From Acidobacteriota bacterium (lineage in GTDB: Bacteria; Acidobacteriota; Blastocatellia; HR10; JACQTD01): 32,037 nt of DNA. The stretch lies in assembly GCA_016210985.1 (NCBI GenBank), contig JACQTD010000140.1:1-32037 (forward strand), given 5' to 3'. Below are positions 10,078-21,267 of this stretch, piece after piece. How positions within the stretch are numbered: the stretch's first letter is position 1; the number at the start of each line of letters is the position of its first letter. The position numbers were made by a program, and so were the translations under genes. A model generated the notes under the pieces. That model worked only from the letters and a program-made list of their open reading frames with translations. It had not been told where the DNA came from and ran no database searches.

Positions 10078-11700
10078 TCAGCCGCCGGGATTCCGGTTGA
10101 ACTTCAAGTAAGGGAGCCGAACGCCGTTGATCAAAATGCGGTCGGCCCTTATTTCCACCGGGGCTTCGAACCCTCGCGTGCCGGCCGCGGTCACCACGTC
10201 GTCCTGCTCGACGCCGTCGCCGCTGATCCCGAGGCCGCCGACCAGTCTGCCATTTCGATACAGCGGCGCGCTCCCGGGAAAGAAGACGATGCCGCTCCGG
10301 TTCCTGCCCTGGCCGCTCTGCTGGGAGCCTTGTGAACACGGTGTCGCCGTGTCGGGCAGATAGAGGGAAGCAAAAAACGGACCCCAGAACTGCCGGTCGT
10401 TCGATCCCGAACCGGGGCCGATCCCCGGCGGAAACAGCGGCTGGGAACCAAAGCCGATGGATCGGTTGGTCATGGCCGTGCCCATCGGAACGCCGGGAAG
10501 ATCCGCCGCCGTGCGCTCACTCCCGCTGAGGAAAACGACATTGCGCGCTTTCGAGACCGCCACATCGATGCTAAAGACCGTGCTGTCCGGCATACGATAG
10601 AGCCCGAGAACATTCCCGGCGAGGTCGCCCACCGCGATCACCATTCGGGTGCGGCTTCCCTCCGGCAGGCGGATGGCGGCGCGGGTCCGGTCGGCCTCGT
10701 CGATGGCATGTTGAATGATCCCGCTGACTTCGGCCGCGCTGATCTCCGGGCTTCCGCTCGGTCCGACGAGCCATCCCTCCGGGGCAGTGCCCCCGTGTCG
10801 CGGTGAGACCATCCAGCTGCCGCTCACCTCGACACCTGCAGTCCCTGGACAGCGAAAAGCGTCCGGTACCGGCGGGATGATCACGCCGCCGATCCGGGTC
10901 AGGGGCAGCCGGATTCCCTCCAGGAAAATCACACCCGGCGCCGGGAGCGGGAGCAATGCACCTATCCCCGGGCAGGCCGCGGTGAACGACGCCAATTCAT
11001 TTCGCCCACCCGAAGCGCCGGCGACACCGATTCCTCCGGCCACACGGCCAGCCTTGTAGATCGGCATGCCGCCGCCGTTGACCGAGGCGTGATCGCTGTC
11101 TGCCACATCAGCCTTGCCGGTCGTGATGCCGAGGCCGGGGGTGGTCCCATCGATGGAGCGGGAGACCGGGACCTCCTGCCCAGGAAGGTACCGCACCGTG
11201 ACCCCATCGACCAAATCACATCCTCGATTCGTATTCTCGATACCATAAAGGGCGCCGTTGGCGGTATTGCGGATGCCCGGCGGAAAATGAATGCCGCTGA
11301 TGAAGCGAACCGTTCTGGACGACAAAGGCGCCTGATCGTTGCTGAAGAAAGCGCCGGTTCGAGCGAGAGACACAGCGAGTTCAGCCGTGTCCACTATCGC
11401 GCCGAAATTCCCAATCGCCCGGTCGGGCGCGCTTGCCACACGCAAGATTCCCAGGATAGCTCCCGCGCGATCCGTGACGGCCACCACGACCGGTTCGATC
11501 GCCGCATTTGCAGCGGCCATGATCAATTCTTCGACTTCCGAAGCGGTCAAACGCGGAGGCTCAGACGCCCGCTTCATGCGACCCCCGCCGGCGGGTGTGG
11601 ACAGGGCCAGGAGCGCCAGCAGGAGCATGATCGTGCGGGAAAGCCTTCCACGGCTATCCGGCGCAGGATGGAGGCGGGTCAATCTGATCTCTGGCATCAT
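10078..11700 (-). CDS. Secreted protein with two GlcG/HbpS-like (DUF336) domains
   Basis: Two copies of the domain: LTASEVEELIMAAANAA...VVVAVTDRAGAILGILR and ISAAEVSGIIQHAIDEAD...MVIAVGDLAGNVLGLYR; start at MMPEIRL because the upstream extension is a repeat array. Confidence 0.75.
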   Translation of the reverse strand: MMPEIRLTRLHPAPDSRGRLSRTIMLLLALLALSTPAGGGRMKRASEPPRLTASEVEELIMAAANAAIEPVVVAVTDRAGAILGILRVASAPDRAIGNFGAIVDTAELAVSLARTGAFFSNDQAPLSSRTVRFISGIHFPPGIRNTANGALYGIENTNRGCDLVDGVTVRYLPGQEVPVSRSIDGTTPGLGITTGKADVADSDHASVNGGGMPIYKAGRVAGGIGVAGASGGRNELASFTAACPGIGALLPLPAPGVIFLEGIRLPLTRIGGVIIPPVPDAFRCPGTAGVEVSGSWMVSPRHGGTAPEGWLVGPSGSPEISAAEVSGIIQHAIDEADRTRAAIRLPEGSRTRMVIAVGDLAGNVLGLYRMPDSTVFSIDVAVSKARNVVFLSGSERTAADLPGVPMGTAMTNRSIGFGSQPLFPPGIGPGSGSNDRQFWGPFFASLYLPDTATPCSQGSQQSGQGRNRSGIVFFPGSAPLYRNGRLVGGLGISGDGVEQDDVVTAAGTRGFEAPVEIRADRILINGVRLPYLKFNRNPGG

Positions 11701-11800
11701 TCGAAATCGATCCTCGTCGTCGGTATGGATAACATAGCCCTCGAGCCTTGCCAGGTAAAGCGAGAGAAGGGTCAAGAACCCGGCGAGTTGATCCCCGGGA

Positions 11801-11900
11801 ACGCCAATCTCCTGATTGGCGTCGTCCAGGTTTGAGACCACGCCAATCAGGAGATTGGCGTCGTCCAGGTTTGAGACCACGCCAATCAGGAGATTGGCGT
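11801..11900. repeat. Three 22-bp palindromic units at exact 39-bp period
   Basis: ACGCCAAT-CTCCTG-ATTGGCGT (11801-11822), ACGCCAAT-CAGGAG-ATTGGCGT (11840-11861 and 11879-11900), separated by identical 17-bp CGTCCAGGTTTGAGACC. Confidence 0.95.
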
Positions 11901-12010
11901 TCCCAGGGCCGGCCTGTCGAACCGTTGACTTGATCCGGAGGATGTGATGTTATCCCGGCCGGTTCAGATCATCTCACCTTTTCGTGGACGAGGCTTCCGC
12001 GGGTGCTTCC

Positions 12011-14398
12011 ATGGCTAGGGCGGATGGCTTACACAAGCCCAGAACGGTAGCGGGAGTGATGTTCACAGTGGCCTTGTTCCATGGGCCGGTCCTCGTCGGC
12101 GCGCACGAACAAATTGACAGCGGCGCCGGAGCCTATTCAGATCGCCATCGTGTGATTGCAGTCTCGATGCCTGCTGTTCCGGGTCAGCGGATACCGGGTC
12201 GGCGTGCAGAGACCAAAGCCGCAATCCAGGGCCAGGTAAGAGATGCATCTGGACGACCCATTCCCGGCGCGAGCGTCCGGCTGATCTATGCCCAGACTCC
12301 CCGCACGCTCGAGTTGACGGCGGACGGAGATGGCGTCTTCCGCGCACGCGGCCTGGAACCGGGTGAGTGTCAGGTCGTCATCGAGATGGCCGGCTACGAA
12401 CCGAAACATCGTACCGGGCTCGTGCTCAACGCGGGTCAGACGGTCTCGCTCGAGATTGAAATGCTATCCACGACCGGGGGCAATCCCGCTGAGCCCTCGG
12501 GGAGGGAAGGAGAGCGGCTCATTACCCGGAATCGCTTGGGTGACCTCGGGGATCATGCCGAATCCTCCACAGCGAGATCGATGGAGGGCATGCATCCGGC
12601 CCTCCGGCCGCGGCCGGAAGAGGTTGCCGAGGCGCCGATTCGTAGCATTGATGGGATCGACCTAAATCGGGTTGATCCGCCCCTGGGGTATTCTGGCCCG
12701 CTTCGACCTCCCCCCCCGGCGCCTACGCACGGCCGATTTGAGGTCTACGAGGATCGCTGGAGAATCGGATTTCCAGATTGGAACCGGGGAGGGCCCGGCG
12801 AGGCGCCCTACGTCCGGGGGCGCTGGTATGATCCCTTTCATCAAAACATGCTCAAAGGCGATTACCCGGTGATCGGTCAACACATCTTCCTGAGTTTGAC
12901 GGCGGCAAGCGACACGCTGGCGGAGCCGAGGCGGCTCTATGTCCCGAGCGGCGCGAGCGCATTCCAGCCCGGCCGCACTCCGTTTTTTGGGCGCGGTGAG
13001 CAGTTTCTTCTCACTCAGAATTTCTTGGTCTCCGTCGACCTGTTCCGCGGCGACGCCGGATTCCGGCCGCGTGATTGGTCGATTCGAATTACACCTGTCT
13101 TCAATATCAATTTCCTGCAGACCCGGGAGAACGGACTCGTGAACATCGATGTGCGGAAGGGAACGCTCCGGACTGACGGACAGGTGGCCCTCCAGGAGCT
13201 CTTCGGCGAGGTGAAGCTCTTCGATGTTGGATCCCATTTCGATTTTGTTTCCGTGCGGGCGGGTATTCAGCCGTTCGTCAGCGATTTCCGCGGCTTCATT
13301 TTCGTCGATGAGCAGCCGGGCATCCGGTTCTTCGGAAACTTCGGCTCCAACCGAAATCAGTGGAATGCGGCGATCTTCACGCTTCTGGAAAAAGACACCA
13401 ACAGCGTTCTAAACACCCTCTTCGAGCCCCGGCATCAATATGTGGCGGTCGCGAATTTCTCCCGGCAGGATTTCCTGGCGAAGGGATACACGATTCAAGC
13501 CAGCCTTCATTACAGCGATGATCATGCCGGAAGATCGGACGAGGAGGGCGGGCTTCATTTTGACACCAACGGCTTCCTGGTTCGCCCGGCGGCGGCAGGG
13601 GCTTTCACGCCCCATAACATCAAGGTGGGATATCTCGGGATCGCGGGCGAGGGACACATCGGCCGTCTCAATGTCAGTCATGCGTTTTATCAAGCGCTCG
13701 GCCGTGACGATCTCAATCCGATCGCCGGGCGCGGGGTTCACATTAACGCCCAGATGGCGGCCGCCGAGTTTTCATACGAACGCGACTGGCTCTCCTTCAA
13801 GGGCTCGTTCTTCTTCTCCTCCGGTGATTCCGACCCCACGGACGGGACGGCTCGAGGGTTCGATGCGATCCTGGATAACCCGAATTTCGCCGGCGGCAGC
13901 GGCTTCAGTTTTTCCAACCGGCCGCTCACCCGGGACAATCTGTTTCAGCCGAACATTCCCGGAGGCGGCTTCGGGTTCTGGAACCGCCAGGGGATTGCAT
14001 TGGCGGGGACGAGTGTCGGGCTCGTCCACCGGCAGAGCTTGCTTCCAAGCCTGCGGAGCAACAAAGACGAGGGACAGGCCAGTTTCGTCAATCCAGGCCT
14101 GTTTCTCTACAACCTGGGTGTCGACGCGGCGATCACGCCGAAGATGAAAGGGTCCTTCAACATAAATTATCTGCAATTCCACCGTACAGAACCGCTGGAG
14201 CTCCTGCTCTTTCAGCCAGGTTTGCGGCGGAGCATCGGGTTAGATTACAGCCTGGGGTTCCAATACCGTCCCTTTCTGAACGATCAATGCATCATCACCG
14301 CCGGCGCCGCCGGACTGACCCCGGGGGACGGGCTGAAGCGGATTTATACATCGAAAACTCTATATTCGACGTTTGTGGGCGTTCGTTTGATGTTCTAA
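12011..14398 (+). CDS. Outer-membrane beta-barrel (porin-like) protein with N-terminal carboxypeptidase-regulatory-like domain
   Basis: Signal-like N-terminus; [25 protein letters not shown] domain; long stretch of alternating-hydrophobicity strands ending in [12 protein letters not shown] (C-terminal Phe). Confidence 0.75.
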   Translation: MARADGLHKPRTVAGVMFTVALFHGPVLVGAHEQIDSGAGAYSDRHRVIAVSMPAVPGQRIPGRRAETKAAIQGQVRDASGRPIPGASVRLIYAQTPRTLELTADGDGVFRARGLEPGECQVVIEMAGYEPKHRTGLVLNAGQTVSLEIEMLSTTGGNPAEPSGREGERLITRNRLGDLGDHAESSTARSMEGMHPALRPRPEEVAEAPIRSIDGIDLNRVDPPLGYSGPLRPPPPAPTHGRFEVYEDRWRIGFPDWNRGGPGEAPYVRGRWYDPFHQNMLKGDYPVIGQHIFLSLTAASDTLAEPRRLYVPSGASAFQPGRTPFFGRGEQFLLTQNFLVSVDLFRGDAGFRPRDWSIRITPVFNINFLQTRENGLVNIDVRKGTLRTDGQVALQELFGEVKLFDVGSHFDFVSVRAGIQPFVSDFRGFIFVDEQPGIRFFGNFGSNRNQWNAAIFTLLEKDTNSVLNTLFEPRHQYVAVANFSRQDFLAKGYTIQASLHYSDDHAGRSDEEGGLHFDTNGFLVRPAAAGAFTPHNIKVGYLGIAGEGHIGRLNVSHAFYQALGRDDLNPIAGRGVHINAQMAAAEFSYERDWLSFKGSFFFSSGDSDPTDGTARGFDAILDNPNFAGGSGFSFSNRPLTRDNLFQPNIPGGGFGFWNRQGIALAGTSVGLVHRQSLLPSLRSNKDEGQASFVNPGLFLYNLGVDAAITPKMKGSFNINYLQFHRTEPLELLLFQPGLRRSIGLDYSLGFQYRPFLNDQCIITAGAAGLTPGDGLKRIYTSKTLYSTFVGVRLMF

Positions 14399-14460
14399 TA
14401 GGAGGGCGGGGAACCCCCTCGGAGGGAGCGCGACACGTCGTCGACGGGAATTCCCAAGCA

Positions 14461-17400
14461 ATGAGCGCCGTAGAACGCAGGTCCTTGATCAAGGCAGGAT
14501 CGCTCATCCTCCTGATCGCGATCCTCATATTGGGCTCGGCGCTATCGGACGAAGATCGCGCGCGGGCCACCTTGCGCCACGCGCCCGCAGGCTCAGTTGT
14601 GGCCGGATCCCTTCACCCTGAGGCCCCCACCGGCCAGCGGTCGTACGATCAGATCTCCGATCCGCAACTCCTCAGCCAGACCGAGGCGGAGGCGGAGCGC
14701 AAGAGCGCCGGCTGCGTCACATGTCATACACAGGTCGACTCACCCACGATGCACACGTCCGAGGCGGTGCGGCTAGGCTGCGCTGATTGTCATGGCGGCG
14801 CGTTCGAGGTCAGCCTGCCCGCGGGCGTGACCAGCGATACGCCGCGCTATGAGGAAATCAAGCGCAAATCACACGTTCATCCCCGGTTGAAAGGCTTCTG
14901 GCCGAAATCGGCCAATCCGGTCCGGTCCTACGCGAAGCTCAACCAGGAGAGCGCAGCGTACATACAGTTCATCAATCCGGGCGATCTCAGGGTGGTCGAT
15001 CAAACCTGCGGGCGTTGTCACGCGCGGGAGACGGATCTGGTCAAAAATAGCATGATGACCCATGGCGCTATGTTGTGGGGGGCCGCGCTCTACAATAACG
15101 GTGCGTTTCCACTCAAGAATGCGCGCTTCGGCGAGAGCTATGACCATCTCGGCCGCCCGCAACAGTTGCGGACCGTTCCTCCACCTACTCCCGAAGAGAC
15201 CCGTCAGAAGGGGATTCTGGCCTTCCTTGACCCGCTGCCACGGTGGGAAATATCCCAGCCCGGCAATATCCTCAGGGTCTTCGAACGCGGCGAAGATAAA
15301 TTGAGCTTCCGCGGCCTGGGAACCCAAAACAGGACCGATCCGACCTTTCTCAGCGTCCAAAAGACGCGCCTGCTGGACCCGAACTTGTCGTTCCTGGGCA
15401 CCAATGATCATCCGGGAGACTACCGTTCGAGCGGTTGTTCGGCCTGCCATGTCCTTTACGCCAATGACCGGTTCCCGGCGCATTCAGGGCCGGCGGCGGA
15501 GTTCGGTCACCTGGGTTTCAGCCATTCGAGTGATCCGACCATACCGAAAAATGAGTCGGGCCATCCCATCAAGCATCGGCTCACCCGATCGATACCCTCC
15601 AGCCAGTGCATCGTTTGTCATATCCATCCCGGCACTTCCTTTGCCAATGCCTATCTCGGGTATATGTGGTGGGACAACGAGACCGACGGCGAGTTCATGT
15701 ATCCGCGGCAGGCCAAGCGTCTGAGCGCGGAGGAGGAACGCGCCCGGCTCGAAGCCAATCCGGAATCGGCCTCGCTCAAGGGCCTGTGGTCGGAACCCGG
15801 GTTTCTGGCGAGCGTGAGCGAATTGAATCCGGAACTGAAGCACAGCCAATTCGCGGACTTCCACGGTCATGGTTGGATATTTCGTGCCATCTTTAAACAC
15901 GACCGAAAGGGAAATTTCCTGGATGATGCCGGTTGGGTCGTCTCTCCGGTGACGAGCCAAAAGCTTCAGGAAGCTGTCCGGCTGCCGACACCGGAGGAAT
16001 TGCTGAACGGCCGGCCGGGAACTCCGGTTCACTTGAAGGATATCCACCTCGAACGGGGCATGCATTGCATCGACTGTCACTTCGAACAGGATGTTCATGG
16101 CAATGGCAAGCTCTATGGCGAAGTGCGCAATGCAATCGAGATCGATTGTATCGACTGCCATGGGACCATCGATCGGCGGCCGACCTTGAAGACGTCGGGT
16201 CCCGCCGCCGGCCCCAGCGATCTCACCTCGCGGCGAACCCCATTCGGGCAGCGGCGATTCGAGTGGCGTGGCGATCGTCTGTTTCAGCGCTCGATGGTGA
16301 CACCCGACCTCGAGTGGGAGATCACGCAGACGCTCGACACGATCACGCCCGGAAATCCGCATTACAGTGAACGGGCGAGGCTCGCCAAGACGATGCGGCG
16401 CGACGGCCGGACCTGGGGGGATGTCCCGGCGGATCCGCGGACCCTGGCCCACCAGAATGACAACATGTCCTGCTATGCCTGCCACTCTTCGTGGATGACC
16501 AGTTGCTTCGGCTGCCACCTTCCGATGAAGGCGAACGCCAAGCGACCGATGCTCCACAATGAAGGCGAGGTTTCGCGCAATTGGACTTCATACAACTACC
16601 AGGTTCTCCGCGACGATGTCTTCATGCTGGGAAGAGACAGCACGGTTAAGGGCCACAGGATTGCGCCCGTCCGCTCCTCGAGCGCGGTCCTGGTGGGGTC
16701 CCAGAATGCCAACCGGGAATGGATCTACTCCCAGCAACAGACCATTTCGTCCGAGGGGTACAGCGGACAGGCCTTCAATCCCCACTTTCCCCACACCGTC
16801 CGCGGCAAGGAGACGAAGACCTGCACCGACTGCCATGTGTCTTCGAAGGACGACAACAACGCCTGGATGGCGCAAATGCTTCTCCAGGGCACGAATTTCG
16901 TCAATTTTCTCGGCCGGTTTGTTTATGTAGCCAAAGGGGAGCACGGGTTCGAATCGGTGGTCGTCACCGAGGCCGACGAGCCCCAGGCCGTCATCGGCAG
17001 CCACCTTCACCGGCTCGCCTATCCCGATAGGTTCGAGAAGCACCGGGCGGGTGGGGACCGCCTGCGCGAGGCCTATCACCATCCGGGCCGTGACATCCTG
17101 AGGCTGCCCGGCCGTAAGCACGAAGTGCTCAATCTGCAATTGCGGGGTGAGTACCTTTACGCCGCCACCGGAGAGGGGGGTCTGAGGGTCTATGACGTGG
17201 CGCAGATCGATAACAAGGGCATCTCTGAGCGGATGACAACTTCGCCCGTTTCACCCCTCGGCCAGCGGCTCCATGTGAAGACCCGGTACGCAACCGCGGT
17301 AGCGCCGCCGACGACCCTGGGTGTGGATCCTACCCGCCGGCGGTTACCGGAAAACGAAGAGCAGCCCATTCATCCGCTTTACGGATATCTCTATGTCACG

Positions 17401-18345
17401 GACAAGTACGAGGGTCTCATTCTCGTAAGCGCGGCAACGCTCCTGGACGGCGATCCGACGAACAACTTCCTGAATCGTGCGGTGACTTTCAACCCCGGAG
17501 GCGCGCTCAACGGCGCCGTCAACCTCGCCGTAGCCGGGCATTATGTCTACGTGGCCTGCGACCGGGGAATCGTCGTGGTGAACATCGATGATCCGTTGCG
17601 TCCCCAAATCGTCGCCGAAGTCGGAGCGCCCTACGTCAACAGACCAAGGGTCCTCGCGATCCAGTTTCGTTACGGATTTGTTTGTGACACCGAAGGGGTA
17701 AAAGTGATCGATGTCACCATCCCCGAGCAGACCCGCGCCGTGCCAGCCGCATACGTGCCGCTGGAGGACGCAAGGGACATCTATGTGGCGCGAACTTACG
17801 CGTATGTTGCCGGGGGGAGGCAGGGACTCGTGATCGTTGATGTCGAGCAACCCGCCTCGCCCCGCATAGACCAGATCTTTCACGCTGATGGCGCGCTGGA
17901 TGATGCCACCGGTGTGAAAGTCGGCATGACCAATGCCAGCCTCTTTGCTTATGTTGCCGACGGGCACAACGGGCTTCGTGTCATTCAACTGGCGTCCCCT
18001 GAGACACCCGGCATCGCGGGCTTCAGCCCGCGTCCCGATCCCCGCCTGATTGCGACTTACCACACCCACGGTGAAGCGCTGGCCCTCTCGAAGGGGCTGG
18101 ACCGCGACCGGGCGGTCGACGAGAGCGGTCATCAAGTGGCCGTATTCGGGCGAAGGGGTGCCAGACCTTTCAACTTGGAAGAGCAGCGGCGAATGTACTT
18201 GAAGGACGGTAAGCTTTACTCCGTTACCGATCTCCCTCCCGGCCCGCCCCAGACATCAATGAAACCTCTGGTCACATGGCTGCTTCTAGGTGGAAGCATC
18301 GGGCTTCCCCTGACGTACATCGCATTTCGCCGGCGCAGACGCTAG
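14461..18345 (+). CDS. Decaheme c-type cytochrome with C-terminal LVIVD-type beta-propeller repeats and C-terminal TM helix
   Basis: Ten CXXCH motifs (CVTCH, CADCH, CGRCH, CSACH, CIVCH, CIDCH x2, CYACH, CFGCH, CTDCH), then repeats such as [25 protein letters not shown] and [22 protein letters not shown]; ends [26 protein letters not shown]. Confidence 0.88.
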   Translation: MSAVERRSLIKAGSLILLIAILILGSALSDEDRARATLRHAPAGSVVAGSLHPEAPTGQRSYDQISDPQLLSQTEAEAERKSAGCVTCHTQVDSPTMHTSEAVRLGCADCHGGAFEVSLPAGVTSDTPRYEEIKRKSHVHPRLKGFWPKSANPVRSYAKLNQESAAYIQFINPGDLRVVDQTCGRCHARETDLVKNSMMTHGAMLWGAALYNNGAFPLKNARFGESYDHLGRPQQLRTVPPPTPEETRQKGILAFLDPLPRWEISQPGNILRVFERGEDKLSFRGLGTQNRTDPTFLSVQKTRLLDPNLSFLGTNDHPGDYRSSGCSACHVLYANDRFPAHSGPAAEFGHLGFSHSSDPTIPKNESGHPIKHRLTRSIPSSQCIVCHIHPGTSFANAYLGYMWWDNETDGEFMYPRQAKRLSAEEERARLEANPESASLKGLWSEPGFLASVSELNPELKHSQFADFHGHGWIFRAIFKHDRKGNFLDDAGWVVSPVTSQKLQEAVRLPTPEELLNGRPGTPVHLKDIHLERGMHCIDCHFEQDVHGNGKLYGEVRNAIEIDCIDCHGTIDRRPTLKTSGPAAGPSDLTSRRTPFGQRRFEWRGDRLFQRSMVTPDLEWEITQTLDTITPGNPHYSERARLAKTMRRDGRTWGDVPADPRTLAHQNDNMSCYACHSSWMTSCFGCHLPMKANAKRPMLHNEGEVSRNWTSYNYQVLRDDVFMLGRDSTVKGHRIAPVRSSSAVLVGSQNANREWIYSQQQTISSEGYSGQAFNPHFPHTVRGKETKTCTDCHVSSKDDNNAWMAQMLLQGTNFVNFLGRFVYVAKGEHGFESVVVTEADEPQAVIGSHLHRLAYPDRFEKHRAGGDRLREAYHHPGRDILRLPGRKHEVLNLQLRGEYLYAATGEGGLRVYDVAQIDNKGISERMTTSPVSPLGQRLHVKTRYATAVAPPTTLGVDPTRRRLPENEEQPIHPLYGYLYVTDKYEGLILVSAATLLDGDPTNNFLNRAVTFNPGGALNGAVNLAVAGHYVYVACDRGIVVVNIDDPLRPQIVAEVGAPYVNRPRVLAIQFRYGFVCDTEGVKVIDVTIPEQTRAVPAAYVPLEDARDIYVARTYAYVAGGRQGLVIVDVEQPASPRIDQIFHADGALDDATGVKVGMTNASLFAYVADGHNGLRVIQLASPETPGIAGFSPRPDPRLIATYHTHGEALALSKGLDRDRAVDESGHQVAVFGRRGARPFNLEEQRRMYLKDGKLYSVTDLPPGPPQTSMKPLVTWLLLGGSIGLPLTYIAFRRRRR

Positions 18346-18389
18346 TCGCGCCTCGACCTCCTGAATCTGCGTTCAACAAGGCGAAGAGA

Positions 18390-19568
18390 TCATAGAACCA
18401 CAGTCTCGTGGATGAGTTCACCCCGGCTAAACCGCTCCAAACCGAGTTGGGTCGCGTCGATCCAGGGACGGGAGGCGCCTAGAATGAGTTCCGCCAGAAT
18501 CCTTCCTGTGGCGGGAGAGTGCATGACGCCGTGACCGCTGAACCCATTCGCGAGGTATAGACCCTCGATGCCCGGGACCTTTCCCAGGATGGCATGATGG
18601 TCGGGGGTGACTTCATAGAGTCCGGCCCAGCAGCGGCGAGGATTGACTTCGGCATGGGCCAGGCAGGGCGCCCGATGGTGGGCTCGGGTGAGGATCTTCT
18701 CGATGAATTCCTGGTCGAAGCTCGTTTTGAACCCGGCCGTTTCAACCGGGTCGGGCCAGGCCATCAGGATTCCGGCTCCCTCACGCCGGAAATGAAAGCC
18801 ATTTGACATATCGATTACCATTGGAAGGCGTGAAGGAAGACCGTCGAAGGGCTGTGTGTTCACGATCTGCCGGCGCAGGGGCATCACCGGAATATCGACT
18901 CCTGCCATCCGGGCGATGCCCGCCGCCCACGGGCCTGCCGCGTTGACTACGATCTGGGTGGATACCCTTCCCTTCGTCGTCTCCACGCTCGTAATCTGGC
19001 CCTCACGGACCTGGATGGCGGTCACCTCCGTGCCGAGCCAAAGCCTGGCGCCTCGTTCCCGGGCGCGGGCCGAGAAGCACGACATCACGCTGTAGGGATC
19101 GACAAACCCATCGGTCGGACAGTAGCTCGCGCCCATCACATCCGCCAGGTGCAGCTGGGGTACCATGGCCGCGACCTCCGCCGTGGTAAGGAGTTCCACG
19201 TCATCGAGCCCATGCTCAATCTGGAATTCCCGATTTTTCTTGAGTCCGGCGAGTTGGTGTTCGTTGGTCGCAAGGAAGAGGTATCCATGAGGCCGATAAC
19301 CGGACGGATGACCGGTGATCTCTTCGAACCGCGAGAAGATATCAATCGAATAACGCGACATGGCGATATTGATGGCCGTGGCGAATTGTGCCCGGACCCC
19401 GCCCGCGCTTTTCCCGGTTGAGCCCAATCCTAGTTGAGCTTCACGCTCGATGATCAGGACGTCCGTGCAGCCACCCTCGGTGAGGTGGTAGGCGATGCTC
19501 GATCCGACAATGCCGCCTCCGATGATCACGACTTCTGTTGTTTCCCCGCGCATGAAGTGAAAGTTCAA
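18390..19568 (-). CDS. FAD-dependent oxidoreductase, DAO/sarcosine oxidase beta-like
   Basis: [21 protein letters not shown] (GxGxxG), [40 protein letters not shown]. Confidence 0.88.
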   Translation of the reverse strand: MNFHFMRGETTEVVIIGGGIVGSSIAYHLTEGGCTDVLIIEREAQLGLGSTGKSAGGVRAQFATAINIAMSRYSIDIFSRFEEITGHPSGYRPHGYLFLATNEHQLAGLKKNREFQIEHGLDDVELLTTAEVAAMVPQLHLADVMGASYCPTDGFVDPYSVMSCFSARARERGARLWLGTEVTAIQVREGQITSVETTKGRVSTQIVVNAAGPWAAGIARMAGVDIPVMPLRRQIVNTQPFDGLPSRLPMVIDMSNGFHFRREGAGILMAWPDPVETAGFKTSFDQEFIEKILTRAHHRAPCLAHAEVNPRRCWAGLYEVTPDHHAILGKVPGIEGLYLANGFSGHGVMHSPATGRILAELILGASRPWIDATQLGLERFSRGELIHETVVL

Positions 19569-19678
19569 ACTGATGTCGCAGCGTTACGCTTTTCTTGTAA
19601 ATTGGATGATCCTAGTATAAACCGAATGGGGCTCGTCTCCAAAAGGTGTGATCTTCAAAACCAAATCGGCAGCTCCCA

Positions 19679-19959
19679 GCCCCAACGGGGCGAAATAATG
19701 AAGCCCAGGGTGAAGCGAAGCGAAACCCTGGGCAGGAGTAGCCGGAATATTTAGCCCCAACGGGGCGGCACAAGGGAGAGGCGTAGTCGAAGCAGTCTTC
19801 CGTTAGAGGGATCTCCGCACCAAGTGAGGCGTTGATCTTCGGTCATGTCCTGAGGACCAACTATCTCGCCCTTTCAGGGCTTGAGCGGAGTCTTTAGGGT
19901 TGGACCCAGGGCGTCGCTCCGCTTTGCCCTGGGCTTCAATATTACGGCCTTTCAGGCCG
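19679..19959. repeat. Inverted pair of composite palindromic repeats (REP-like)
   Basis: Left: GCCCCAACGGGGC, GCCCAGGG...CCCTGGGC, GCCCCAACGGGGC; right: GCCCTTTCAGGGC, CCCAGGGCG...GCCCTGGG, CGGCCTTTCAGGCCG in reverse order. Confidence 0.8.
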
Positions 19960-20082
19960 GGGACGACGCTACGAACAGGCAGCCCAGGAAATTCGAGATC
20001 CGCGGTTCTTCCTGAAGGAGGGAAGCAACTGGGAGCGCGCCTGGCTGATCAATACAAGCAGCTGATCGAACGGATCCTCGGT

Positions 20083-20119
20083 CGTAGGGGGGTGGTCCGC
20101 CGCGGCGAACCCCCCTACG
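20083..20119. terminator. Strong hairpin downstream of cysK, possible terminator
   Basis: Perfect 11-bp arms CGTAGGGGGGT / ACCCCCCTACG with GC-rich loop, 27 bp after the cysK stop; no clear U tract. Confidence 0.5.
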
Positions 20120-20146
20120 GAATCACCAACAGCCGTGTCCTTCCGG

Positions 20147-21115
20147 CTAACGCCCTGCGCCCGAAAGCGTAGGCTCAGGTACCTCGTCCGATCCCTCGGT
20201 AATTCCGTCGAAAAGTTTGGTGGTCAAATACCGTTCGCCAGTGTCGGGGAGCATCGCGAGGATGACCGACCCGGGCTCGGCCTCTTTGGCTACCTTGAGC
20301 GCGGCGGAAAAAATCGCTCCCGAGGAGATGCCGCAGAAAATGCCTTCCGCCTTGGCCAATTGCGCGGCGACTTCCCGCGACTCCTCGTCCGTGACGGTCA
20401 CCACCCGATCGTAGATCCCGGTATCCAGCACCGCCGGAATGAAATTGACGCCCATGCCCTGGATGGTGTGCGGCGCGGGTTTGCCGCCGGAAAGGATCGG
20501 CGACAACGCGGGTTCGACCGCGATCAGGCGGATATTCTTGAAGGCCCGCTTGAGCATCTCGCCTGCGCCGGTGATCGTTCCGCCGGTTCCGATGCCGGAG
20601 ACGAAATAGTCGAGCCGCTTGGCGGCGAAGTCGCGAATGATCTCCGGACCGGTGGTCTGCCGGTGGATCTCCGGATTCGACGGATTCTCGAATTGCTGGG
20701 GCATAAACCAGCCGTTGGCGTCGGCGAGCTCCTTCGCCTTGTTGACCATGCCGCTGCCGCCCAGTTCCCGGGGGGTGAGTACAACCTTCGCGCCGAGGAA
20801 CTTCATCAGCTTTCGGCGCTCGATACTGAAGGACTCCGACATGGTCACCACCAGCTTGTACCCGCGCACCGTGCAGACCATCGCCAGGGCGATGCCGGTA
20901 TTACCCGAGGTGGGTTCGACGATCGTGTCGCCGGGTTTGATGACGCCCCGGCGTTCGGCGTCGAGGATCATACTGAGCCCGATACGGTCCTTCACCGAGC
21001 CCATCGGATTGAAGGCCTCCAACTTGCCGTAAAGTTCGACATCGGGAGGTCCGAGCTTGTTGATGCGAACGACAGGTGTATTTCCGATCGTGTCCAGAAT
21101 GTTTTGATAGATCAT
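20147..21115 (-). CDS. cysK: Cysteine synthase A (O-acetylserine sulfhydrylase)
   Basis: NTPVVRINKL, NPMGSVKDRIGLSMI, PTSGNTGIALA, GIGTGGTITGAGEMLK. Confidence 0.96.
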   Translation of the reverse strand: MIYQNILDTIGNTPVVRINKLGPPDVELYGKLEAFNPMGSVKDRIGLSMILDAERRGVIKPGDTIVEPTSGNTGIALAMVCTVRGYKLVVTMSESFSIERRKLMKFLGAKVVLTPRELGGSGMVNKAKELADANGWFMPQQFENPSNPEIHRQTTGPEIIRDFAAKRLDYFVSGIGTGGTITGAGEMLKRAFKNIRLIAVEPALSPILSGGKPAPHTIQGMGVNFIPAVLDTGIYDRVVTVTDEESREVAAQLAKAEGIFCGISSGAIFSAALKVAKEAEPGSVILAMLPDTGERYLTTKLFDGITEGSDEVPEPTLSGAGR

Positions 21116-21143
21116 GAGTCTCCTCCGGCCGATCAGGGTTGGA

Positions 21144-21194
21144 GAAACGAGAAACCCACCGCCAGGGTTGGTCCGACAGTGGGTTTCTTGTTTC
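21144..21194 (-). terminator. Terminator-like attenuator hairpin in cysK leader
   Basis: In the minus-strand RNA, GAAACAAGAAACCCACUGUCGG pairs with CUGGCGGUGGGUUUCUCGUUUC (about 22 bp, one mismatch, a few G-U) around loop ACCAACC; 3' arm is U-rich. Confidence 0.7.
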
Positions 21195-21267
21195 TCTTTC
21201 CTGAACTTTGATTAGTGAAAAGTCATTCAAAGTCTCGGGCGCCACTACCGGCAGTTGGGTTTGAAGA

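Noticed and set aside
11701-11880. N-terminal extension of the GlcG/HbpS-like ORF
   Set aside because: The extension is translated from the palindromic array (VSNLDDANLLIGVVSNLDDANQEIGV); MMPEIRL at 11700 is a better start.
11801-11900. CRISPR-like array (regular repeats with spacers)
   Set aside because: Only three units, and the 17-bp intervening sequences are identical, so they are not spacers; better explained as a palindromic repeat cluster.
15484-16557. 357-aa minus-strand ORF inside the decaheme cytochrome
   Set aside because: Shadow ORF opposite a well-supported CXXCH-containing gene; the same applies to 8220-9206, 12662-13237 and 17344-18135.
20135-21211. 358-aa plus-strand ORF
   Set aside because: Entirely antisense to cysK, with GC-rich frame composition and no recognisable domain.
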